A DNA stretch of 6,762 nt from Chlamydiota bacterium (GCA_011065005.1 JAAKFP010000143.1:1-6762); one strand, 5' to 3'. Positions 1 to 6,150 are shown, counted from the first letter of the stretch. Notes: a model not told the origin generated them from the letters alone. Translations and numbers: made by a program.

Positions 1-161
1 AGCTCTTCAGTTGCGAGGCGCAAATCTGCAGTCAACTTATTAGTTTCCAAAGATTTGCAACAAAGCAAGTGAAGATGATAGGACAGCATAAATGTAAAAG
101 TTATTTTTTCTAGCTTCCTAAGGGTTCATAAATTAGTAAACCTCTTCCACATGAATCAAAT
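1..161. other. Left-edge region without a supported gene
   Basis: No convincing gene is visible here. On the minus strand a frame is open from an ATG at 89-87 to the left edge (29 codons, ending in a hydrophilic stretch that includes LETNKLTADLRLATEE). This could be the start of a divergent gene, but no Shine-Dalgarno sequence lies at the right distance. The plus-strand frames that are open at the edge are equally short and closed by stops within about 115 bases. A short inverted repeat pairs 20-27 with 51-58 (gcaaatct/agatttgc). Nothing else stands out. Confidence 0.3.
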
Positions 162-255
162 AAACGCAGAGGCGCAAAGACGCAGAGAACAAAAGAGAAA
201 TTAAAAAATATTTTTTAATTCTCTTTAATCTCTGCATCTCTGTGCCTCTGCGTTT
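162..255. repeat. Long imperfect inverted repeat, 'acgcagagg' type
   Basis: The left arm (162-208) begins aaacgcagaggcgcaaag and the right arm (211-255) ends with its near-complement, tgcctctgcgttt. The arms pair over about 45 bases with a few mismatches and two single-base gaps. At the centre is a perfect AT palindrome, ttaaaaaatattttttaa (201-218). Within each arm the core 'cgcagag' recurs with a period of about 10 bases. This is the look of the dispersed REP/MITE-like palindromes seen in intergenic DNA of several bacterial phyla. Transcribed, it would form a long hairpin about 100 bases ahead of the next gene. Mobility is not shown: no transposase is present and no target duplication is evident. 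Confidence 0.8.
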
Positions 256-294
256 GAATTTGTTTCGGGAGCACCTGAATCCCAGGATAATCCC

Positions 295-323
295 TTTATT
301 TTTATCTCTTTTAGGGCTATAAC
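295..323 (+). promoter_or_regulatory. Weak candidate promoter for the LysM gene
   Basis: TTTATT (295-300) and TATAAC (318-323) are separated by 17 bases, 34 bases ahead of the ATG at 358. The -10 box matches the sigma70 consensus at five of six positions, but the -35 box at only three, so this is a tentative call. A GATAAT at 286-291 is an alternative -10 box without a well-spaced -35. Confidence 0.25.
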
Positions 324-357
324 GGTTTTTCTTTTACCATGTAATGGAGAGAGGTTG

Positions 358-2703
358 ATGATCCGTTATTACGTCCTGGCAATGAGTTGTTTCCTTTCTA
401 TGCAGCTTTCTGCAGACACCCTATTGTCCCATACAGCTGGGAGTTTCTTCACCCCTTGTGACCTGGACAACATACAAAACTCTGCCCTTGATGAAGACAT
501 TATTATCCTTAACGATGGTGTCCAGTTGAAGGGAAAAGTGCCAAAGCTGCCCCAACTGCAATTCCTTTTTGGGTTATTTCCTCTAAACATCAACGATGCT
601 ATTGCTATTGCATTCTCGAAAAAAGACGAACAAACCAAAATGCAGATCATCACCCACGATGAATATAGCTTTGTGTGTGATATTCCCGAAGAGATGATCA
701 CCTTGGTACAGTATTACCCTTCTCGCGAGGATGCTACCCATTCGGTTCGTCAAGAGATCGATCCCCATACGATTAACTACATTCTTTTTAAAGAAAGAGG
801 CGGGACGTCATATCCTGACCCAGAGAGGTTGTATACTCTAGAGCTGAAAAACGGTGACCAGCTGCCGATCGTGATCAAAGAGGAGAAAATTCAGCTTAGT
901 AATGGGTGGCGGGATTTCAATCTCTCTTCTAATAAAATAGTCAAGTTAACCTTCGACAATGGTCTCTATGGCGTTCTCAATGGGGAAGATAATAAAGAAG
1001 AGGAACTAGACCTTTCTTTTGTTAAAGACAGATACCTTCATATTCAAATTGCAAAAACTCCACAAACTCTGGGAATTTCCTGGGATCAGATTTATCAAAT
1101 AAAAAAAAATGAGCAGACAACAAAAAAGAAAAAAAGCATTGGAGCCTTTGCTTGGAAAACATCCGACTTAGGTGGAATGTCAGGAAGCGTTCATAAATCG
1201 CGACCAGAAACAAAACCTACACACCCAAAATCACCCTCAAATGAGTGGAATTTAGAGGCAGGAGGGCTGTCCCGAGATGTTCCAAGAGATACCACGGGCC
1301 GCCTTTCCTTTGGAAGTGTTGAAAAGGGCGAAGAACCACAAAATAAGATAAACCAGCTCAGCTACGCTCTTGCTGAAGAGAAAAAATATTCCCGAGAGCT
1401 GCAAAATCAAATCCGTGAAATGACTCTTGATGCCGAAGCCTTTGAAAAGCAGCTGACAATTCTGCAAGATTCCATATTCTCAAAGGATAAGGAGCTCGAG
1501 CAGAAGCTCAAAGAGGCTGTTGTAAAAAGAGACAAGCTCGAGCATGACTTAACTCTTCTTAAAAGTAAGCTCGAGGAAAAAGCTTCCGAACGGGAACAGA
1601 CAGAGTTGAGACATTCCTTTATAGCGGAACGATTCACAGGTAAATTGGAGGAAGCCCTCGTCTCTCTCTCCGTCCAGGATATCTCCATAAACCAACTTAG
1701 GATTTATCTCCAAGAGGAAGAAAAAAAACGAAAAGAAATAGAGAATGAGTTGACTCAGGCGCAGCGCTCTCTTGACGAGTCAACAAAAGAGACTCAAGCT
1801 ATATCGGAGAAATATAACAATGCCTATAAACAGGTGGAAATCCTCGCTAACGCGCACTCTACAACACAAAGTGAAAACGAAGAACAAGTTGACCAGTTAG
1901 AAAAAACACTCGATCAAGAGAAAAAAAGTGTGCAGACATTAGAAGAAAAACTCCAGCAGCTTATGGGGAATTATGAAGACGCAACCCGGCAGATTCTCAC
2001 TTTACAAAATGATCTAGAGGAACTTCAAGAGAAGCTCAAAGGCGAACTTTCTAAAAAGGAGGATTTGCAAAGCCAGTTAGCCGTCCTCCAACCAAAGTAT
2101 GAAGAAGAAAAAGAAAGTAACTGCCAGCAGCAAGCGAAAATGCAAAGGATGAACGAACTCTTGAATGAAACCCGCCAAGCTCTTGCTTCCAAAGAAGAAC
2201 AAAACCGTTTTGCTGCCACACGGATAGGCTCTTTGACCAAGGAAAATCAATCACTGTCACAGCAAAAACGATCGCTTCAAGTGGAGCTTCAGGAGCAAAA
2301 GGCAGCTTTTTTCAGGCAGAAAGAATTTATTATGAAACTCAATACAAGCCTTCATTCTCAGAAAAAAGTGTTGAATAAGATTGAACAGTCTCATCTCAAT
2401 CTAGTCGCTGAGCTGGATAAAGCCAAGAACGTGCACTCTAGTCTCATCCAGGAATTATCCCTAGAGGATACAAGCCCTGTTTCTCCACAGTCCAATGAAA
2501 GGCTTCCCTCTTTATATCCGGATAACTCAGACCTCTCTCAATATGATGTCCATATCGTTTCGGAAGGGGAAAACCTCAATAATATATCCATGAAATACTA
2601 TGGCACTTCTTATCGCTGGTCAGATATCTACGAAATGAACCGAGAGGTTATTGAAGATGTCAACCGACTACGCATAGGTGCCGCGTTGGTCATTCCGGAC
2701 TGA
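358..2703 (+). CDS. Exported long coiled-coil protein with C-terminal LysM domain
   Basis: I do not recognise a named orthologue. A purine-rich GGAGAGAGG (346-354) lies at good distance from the ATG at 358; an in-frame TTG at 355 is a less likely start. The 781-residue product opens with a Sec signal peptide (about 1-19, likely cleaved after LSA). Residues about 45-250 form a beta-rich domain with short 'DG..L.G.V' strands (IIILNDGVQLKGKV, 48-61) and an INYILFKER segment (139-147). A basic, Ser/Pro-rich linker follows (about 255-325), then a nearly unbroken Glu/Lys/Gln-rich coiled coil (about 330-690). Residues 729-781 are a LysM-like domain (YDVHIVSEGENLNNISMKYYG, with RWSDIYEMNR and ending LRIGAALVIPD), a fold that usually binds N-acetylglucosamine polymers such as peptidoglycan. 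The inferred role is an envelope protein tethered to peptidoglycan with an elongated rod. Its N-terminal domain resembles that of the product of the gene at 4624. The coding strand has an A9 run at 1101-1109. Confidence 0.9.
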   Translation: MIRYYVLAMSCFLSMQLSADTLLSHTAGSFFTPCDLDNIQNSALDEDIIILNDGVQLKGKVPKLPQLQFLFGLFPLNINDAIAIAFSKKDEQTKMQIITHDEYSFVCDIPEEMITLVQYYPSREDATHSVRQEIDPHTINYILFKERGGTSYPDPERLYTLELKNGDQLPIVIKEEKIQLSNGWRDFNLSSNKIVKLTFDNGLYGVLNGEDNKEEELDLSFVKDRYLHIQIAKTPQTLGISWDQIYQIKKNEQTTKKKKSIGAFAWKTSDLGGMSGSVHKSRPETKPTHPKSPSNEWNLEAGGLSRDVPRDTTGRLSFGSVEKGEEPQNKINQLSYALAEEKKYSRELQNQIREMTLDAEAFEKQLTILQDSIFSKDKELEQKLKEAVVKRDKLEHDLTLLKSKLEEKASEREQTELRHSFIAERFTGKLEEALVSLSVQDISINQLRIYLQEEEKKRKEIENELTQAQRSLDESTKETQAISEKYNNAYKQVEILANAHSTTQSENEEQVDQLEKTLDQEKKSVQTLEEKLQQLMGNYEDATRQILTLQNDLEELQEKLKGELSKKEDLQSQLAVLQPKYEEEKESNCQQQAKMQRMNELLNETRQALASKEEQNRFAATRIGSLTKENQSLSQQKRSLQVELQEQKAAFFRQKEFIMKLNTSLHSQKKVLNKIEQSHLNLVAELDKAKNVHSSLIQELSLEDTSPVSPQSNERLPSLYPDNSDLSQYDVHIVSEGENLNNISMKYYGTSYRWSDIYEMNREVIEDVNRLRIGAALVIPD

Positions 2704-2721
2704 GCGGGCCACGCAAAATTT

Positions 2722-2754
2722 AACCACAGATGCACACAGATAAACACAGATGAA
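2722..2754. repeat. Short tandem 'cacagat' repeat, half-element of REP type
   Basis: Three 10-base units follow each other: ccacagatgc, acacagataa, acacagatga. They start 19 bases after the LysM gene stop. The motif resembles one arm of widespread intergenic palindromes whose complementary arm reads 'tctgtgt'. No complementary arm is visible nearby, so this is probably a remnant or solo half-site. Confidence 0.6.
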
Positions 2755-2889
2755 TTTGTAAGCGTTCAGACCTTCGGCCCTTTGATTTTTCACATTTTTG
2801 GCTGGGGCCATCGTCCCAGAAATAGTGACTTGAATAGTTACGAATTCATTATGGTTCATCTCAAAAACGCGTACCCTGAGAGTTTATGG

Positions 2890-2968
2890 TTAACAATAAA
2901 TTTGGGAGTACGGGGACTTGTCACCGTTTTGTCAGCCGCTCCCGCTGAAGCAACTTTCTTATTGTTAA
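2890..2968. repeat. Nested inverted repeat
   Basis: TTAACAATAA (2890-2899) is the exact reverse complement of TTATTGTTAA (2959-2968). Inside it GGGAG (2904-2908) can pair with CTCCC (2939-2943). The element is 79 bases end to end and has no coding content I trust. It could be a small palindromic element, a hairpin-forming RNA region or chance. No known family is recognised. Confidence 0.4.
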
Positions 2969-2980
2969 TGATTTATTTAG

Positions 2981-3085
2981 CACCGAGAGCACAGAGAACA
3001 CAGAGAATGGAAAAAATTCGGGGTTTATTAAAAATAGACCCTCTCATAAAACCTCAAATTTCTCTCTGTGCTTTGCTCTGTAGTG
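2981..3085. repeat. Imperfect inverted repeat, 'acagag' type
   Basis: The left arm (2981-3007) reads caccgagagcacagagaa and continues cacagagaa; the right arm (3060-3085) ends ctttgctctgtagtg and is its imperfect reverse complement. The core 'acagag' is repeated within the left arm. Inside the element GGGTTTATT (3021-3029) nearly complements AATAGACCC (3033-3041). The design matches the 162-255 element, two A/G-rich arms built on a roughly 10-base motif, but the sequence differs, so it belongs to a related but distinct family. Confidence 0.7.
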
Positions 3086-3162
3086 AATAGCGTAACAATG
3101 TTTCCTGTTAACTAGCAATTTAAAAGTTTAATTATATTATCCAAAAGATAGCTTTATTATAA

Positions 3163-3191
3163 TTGACAGAAACCAAACTTTACAGTAACAT
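3163..3191 (+). promoter_or_regulatory. Sigma70-like promoter of the Cdc20-like gene
   Basis: A perfect -35 box TTGACA (3163-3168) is followed after exactly 17 bases by TAACAT (3186-3191), four of six matches to TATAAT. Transcription would begin near 3198, giving a leader of about 27 bases before the ATG at 3225. AT-rich DNA lies just upstream (3119-3162), as in an UP element. The gene therefore appears to be read from its own bacterial-type promoter rather than from the LysM gene. Confidence 0.6.
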
Positions 3192-3224
3192 GATTGTTGA
3201 AATATTTTTTAATAAGGCAAGTAA

Positions 3225-4532
3225 ATGGCTTATTTTAATTCAATTAATTACTTTAGTGACGCTGGCTCAAACCAACCCCCTCACGTTGGAGATCGATATA
3301 CCCCTCTTCGGCGGGAAACAATCACTTCTTTGGCATCCGAGAGAATGTTTAACCCGGGAAAACCCCCATTTTCAGGAATTTCCGATCGCGATGATTTTTG
3401 TAATCAACTTAGCATGGCGAGTTTCGGAGTTTCCTTAGCCGAAATGCAAAAAAGTCCAATTCTCAAATATAGAGTATCAAGAAGAACTCCGCTCGCTGTT
3501 GCAAGCAATGCGAAGAGAAGGGAAGAGCCACAATACAATATTCCCACAAAACCAATAAGGTTTCTAGACGCTCCAGGGATCTCAAAAGATGTTTTTTGTA
3601 ATGTTATGTCTTTGTCCAAATCTAATGTATTGGGAATCGGAATGGGTACAAAGTTATATAGTTATGATGTTAATTCTCGTGAAGTTGCCGAGCTTTTTGA
3701 TGTGGAATCATCTTGCGAAATATGTTCTGTTGACTGGTATGATGAACAACGTCTTATTTGTGGAGACAGTTTTTCTCAAATTACAATCATTGATATTGTA
3801 AAGGGAGCGAAGTATAGCTCAAAAGTTGATGAAGATTCTAGCGCAATCTTCTCTTTAATCTCCTCGACCGATTCGAGAACAATTACATGTGGAACAGAAG
3901 ATTCTCAGGTATGTTGGGTTGACCCAAGAATAGGGGATGGAAGTTACTTTTCTTCAATTTGTACAGATAGCATATCTTCTCTAAAAACATCTCCTTCAGA
4001 GATTTATCTGGCAGCAGGTTGCAGTAATGGTGATGTATTCATATATGATTTAAGGAACACTTTGGAGCCTCTGGCGGTCCTGGACAGTCATGGCGACGGA
4101 GTTTTGGGGGTGATTTGGGCCTCTGAAAATAGACTTGTTACGGGAGGGGGTGAAAAAAAGGGGTGTATCGATGTTTGGAATATAGATGAGGGCAGACGTA
4201 TCCATACTCAATATATGAACAGCCGAGTCACATCACTACAATTGACAGGAGATGGTGACATCATTTCAACACATGGAGAACCCGGAAGCGAGATCAAGCT
4301 ATGGAACTTACAGAATAATCAAAGTCAGCTGTCCCAAGTCGCTTCCATCACATCTCTCACCAACGATATTCTCTCTTCGGCACTGAACCCTGAAACGAAT
4401 ACTTTGGCCACAGTGTCGTATAATGAGGTGATCGAAATATGGAAGGGGTTTGAAAAGAGAAAGATTGGAAACGAGCCTGTCCCTTCACCAGGAATTCTGT
4501 CTTTAGATCATCCGAAAAATAGTATTCGGTAA
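3225..4532 (+). CDS. Cdc20/Cdh1 (Fizzy)-like WD40 protein, putative APC/C co-activator mimic
   Basis: In eukaryotes Cdc20 and Cdh1 bind APC/C and bring it substrates for ubiquitination. This 435-residue product has that family's layout. A C-box-like DRYTPLR (23-29; family DR[FY]IPxR) is followed by a basic linker with SPILKYR (77-83), which resembles the KILR region. The family entry signature FLDAPGISKDVF (113-124) comes next, then SNVLGIGMGTKLYSYD (133-148). A seven-bladed propeller fills about 113-408, with TGGGEKKGCIDVWN (306-319) and SRVTSL to STHG (333-351) matching the family's 'GGG..DR.IRFWN' and 'SQVCNL..STHG'. The protein ends in Ser-Ile-Arg, the family's IR tail. The start is fixed by an in-frame TAA directly before the ATG and AAGG at 3214-3217. 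There is no signal peptide; host action would need type III-like export. Family membership is strongly supported by residue patterns; APC/C binding is inference. The Thr in the C-box is atypical. Confidence 0.88.
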   Translation: MAYFNSINYFSDAGSNQPPHVGDRYTPLRRETITSLASERMFNPGKPPFSGISDRDDFCNQLSMASFGVSLAEMQKSPILKYRVSRRTPLAVASNAKRREEPQYNIPTKPIRFLDAPGISKDVFCNVMSLSKSNVLGIGMGTKLYSYDVNSREVAELFDVESSCEICSVDWYDEQRLICGDSFSQITIIDIVKGAKYSSKVDEDSSAIFSLISSTDSRTITCGTEDSQVCWVDPRIGDGSYFSSICTDSISSLKTSPSEIYLAAGCSNGDVFIYDLRNTLEPLAVLDSHGDGVLGVIWASENRLVTGGGEKKGCIDVWNIDEGRRIHTQYMNSRVTSLQLTGDGDIISTHGEPGSEIKLWNLQNNQSQLSQVASITSLTNDILSSALNPETNTLATVSYNEVIEIWKGFEKRKIGNEPVPSPGILSLDHPKNSIR

Positions 4533-4535
4533 AGC

Positions 4536-4576
4536 GAAAGATCTAGATTCATCTGAAATCTCTTTCCTTTTTTCTT
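4536..4576 (+). terminator. Weak candidate terminator after the Cdc20-like gene
   Basis: GAAAG (4536-4540) can pair with CTTTC (4562-4566), and AGATTC (4545-4550) with GAAATCT (4555-4561) with one bulged base. The hairpin is followed by CTTTTTTCTT (4567-4576). The stem is AT-rich and has a four-base internal loop, so termination is probably leaky at best and read-through into the next gene is possible. Confidence 0.3.
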
Positions 4577-4623
4577 GAAGCTGGATATAAAAAACTTTAT
4601 TGAGTTTGTTGGTAAGGATTTCC

Positions 4624-6150
4624 ATGCGATTGAAGTTGTTTCTCTGTTGTCTGTTTGTAACCGTAACAGTTCAGGCTGAGCCCGTTGAAAATCAAAAATC
4701 TAGATCTATATTTGCTTACACGAAATCTTTGGGACTTGGGGGACAGGTTAGGTGCCTGTACGATATGATTGTCCTAAAAGATGGGACTTTGCTTACGGGA
4801 GACGTTAGTGATGCCCTTGCCTTGACGCATGCTTTTGGGGATTTGGGTTTCGATAAAGATAAAGTTTGCTTGATTTCTCCTGTTTCCGAAACTTCGGAGA
4901 AAATACGTATTCTCACTTCTAATGGAAAGGTATATGAGGGCAGTGTGGACAAGGAATCAGTGACGTTCACAGAGTATGTTGCTGTATGTGATACCTCACG
5001 CCATCAGTCGAGAACTCTCAGTTATGATGAGGTCAGTTTTATATTGTTCAAACCCAAACGGGTGGCTTTCATTGTAAATACTGAAAAAAAAGCAGCAAGT
5101 TCTCAAGGGGACTCGGAGCAGAAATTCCCCGACGGGGATGTGGGCTTATCGTTTACGTCTGCGGTAAGGAGTGAAAGTAAGGAAGATGCTATTCCCGAAG
5201 CATCTGGACTCGAAGTGGTCGTAGCCCAACCGGACAAACTGAAAAATGAACCACCAGCGATATTCACGGCTCAGACGGAATTAGGGATTCCGGAAGAAGT
5301 GGAGTTTTCTGAAGAACCGGAACCGGTATTTGTTGTCGTCGGAAATGATATGGATCAGATGATTTCCGACGAATTACTGGCTCTGGGCGCAGATTTTGCT
5401 ATAGAGAACTGGGAGCCAGAAGGTGTACAGGAGGATGTGGTCGAGCTCAGCACCTCTGAGGAGGAAATAATTATTTCTCAGGACGATTCAAGTGCTGATG
5501 AGATCCAGCAAGTTGACGAAGCCGAGGAGATTGCATATCTCGACGTTGAAGAGGAAGAAGTTGCAGAGTTGGCAAATCCTATTTATGTTGAAGATACCTT
5601 GCAAGAAGATGATTACCTTGATACTACGGATACACCTGTAGAAGTTCTTAGCGTAGAAGGTGTTTATGCAGGAATGATGTATATTGCCCCGGAGGAAAAT
5701 TCGCCTTCTGGCTTTTATGTCAACATGCGCCCGGTGACAAATCGGGAGTATGAGGAGTTTGTTCAAGCGATCAATTATATTACACCGCCACATTGGCTGC
5801 GTGGAGAGATACCCCCCGGTTTTGAGGACCGACCCGTGGTGAATATTTCGTACCGAGATGTCTTTCTTTTTGCTATTTGGTCAGGAAAAAGATTGCCCTC
5901 CGAAGAGGAGTTGCGTCGTTTTGCACAAGAATACGGGGTTGAAGGGAATCCTGATAACAATTTTAGGGAATGGACATCAACGCCATCATCGAATGTAAGC
6001 TTTAATGACAAAGAGATGTCGAATTCACTTCAGAGCAGGTCATTTCATTCGGGTCATCTGGTTTTTGGTCCAAAGCAAGATGTCTCTATAGAACGCAATG
6101 ATGAATACAATAGTCACATTGGATTTCGACTAGCAGGGGATGCACAATAA
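4624..6150 (+). CDS. Exported protein with acidic linker and degenerate FGE-sulfatase-like domain
   Basis: The ATG at 4624 is preceded by TAAGGA (4613-4618) and gives a 508-residue protein with a clean signal peptide (1-18, ending VQA); an in-frame TTG at 4600 would bury it. Residues about 44-148 form a beta-rich domain (MIVLKDGTLLTGDV, 48-61; VSFILFKPKR, 137-146) resembling the N-terminus of the LysM protein. Residues about 180-345 are a Glu/Asp-rich, probably disordered linker. Residues about 346-508 match the formylglycine-generating enzyme/SUMF1-like fold: MMYIAPEE, NMRPVTNREYEEFV (367-380), HWLRGEIPPGFEDRPVVNIS (390-409), WSGKRLPSEEEL (419-430), REWTS (448-452), final IGFRLAG (499-505). 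The domain has no cysteine at all, so the copper-binding Cys pair of true FGE is missing and catalysis is not expected. A binding or structural role is more likely. The gene begins 91 bases after the Cdc20-like stop. Confidence 0.87.
   Translation: MRLKLFLCCLFVTVTVQAEPVENQKSRSIFAYTKSLGLGGQVRCLYDMIVLKDGTLLTGDVSDALALTHAFGDLGFDKDKVCLISPVSETSEKIRILTSNGKVYEGSVDKESVTFTEYVAVCDTSRHQSRTLSYDEVSFILFKPKRVAFIVNTEKKAASSQGDSEQKFPDGDVGLSFTSAVRSESKEDAIPEASGLEVVVAQPDKLKNEPPAIFTAQTELGIPEEVEFSEEPEPVFVVVGNDMDQMISDELLALGADFAIENWEPEGVQEDVVELSTSEEEIIISQDDSSADEIQQVDEAEEIAYLDVEEEEVAELANPIYVEDTLQEDDYLDTTDTPVEVLSVEGVYAGMMYIAPEENSPSGFYVNMRPVTNREYEEFVQAINYITPPHWLRGEIPPGFEDRPVVNISYRDVFLFAIWSGKRLPSEEELRRFAQEYGVEGNPDNNFREWTSTPSSNVSFNDKEMSNSLQSRSFHSGHLVFGPKQDVSIERNDEYNSHIGFRLAGDAQ

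Larger units (their letters stand above)
2704..3224. other. 521-base intergenic region, repeat-rich, no gene
   Basis: Several frames are open here on both strands (for example minus 2859-2668 and plus 2782-3090), but they run through repeat arms, have no good ribosome site, or overlap the end of the LysM gene, so none is called. The region carries a tandem 10-base repeat (2722-2754), an inverted repeat at 2890-2968, an 'acagag' inverted repeat at 2981-3085, and a promoter at 3163-3191. No convincing terminator for the LysM gene is seen. Position 2813-2830 can form only a 5-bp hairpin (ctggg/cccag) without a T-tract. Confidence 0.6.

Noticed and set aside
1..43. Plus-strand frame reading ALQLRGANLQSTY, resembling a pentapeptide repeat end
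   Set aside because: Only 13 codons are visible, and a single 'LRGANLQ' match is not enough to support a family call.
1493..1575. Three copies of agctcgag in the coiled-coil coding region
   Set aside because: They encode the recurring Lys/Glu-Leu-Glu of heptads, and the spacing (42 and 33 bases) is explained by the coiled-coil reading frame.
2668..2859. Minus-strand frame of 63 codons with 'ICVYLCASVV'
   Set aside because: This peptide is the typical translation of the 'cacagat' repeat. The frame also overlaps the conserved LysM end of the gene on the other strand.
162..3085. Possible CRISPR array from the periodic repeats
   Set aside because: The 10-base units are directly adjacent or arranged as inverted arms, without unique spacers of regular length and without cas genes.
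2782..3090. Plus-strand frame of 102 codons in the intergenic region
   Set aside because: It runs across two repeat elements, ends within a repeat arm, lacks a ribosome site and has no recognisable protein features.
3163..3438. Plus-strand frame overlapping the start of the Cdc20-like gene, with a hydrophobic segment like a signal peptide
   Set aside because: Its first codon is the TTG of the -35 box, it has no ribosome site, and it overlaps the C-box-like coding region, whose frame carries clear family signatures. It is a shadow frame.
5775..6011. Minus-strand frame opposite the FGE-like domain
   Set aside because: The plus strand encodes a recognisable domain over this whole stretch, and the minus translation has no family resemblance.
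5659..6147. Active sulfatase-modifying enzyme or sulfatase maturation factor
   Set aside because: The domain lacks cysteine, so the catalytic copper site of the family cannot be formed.
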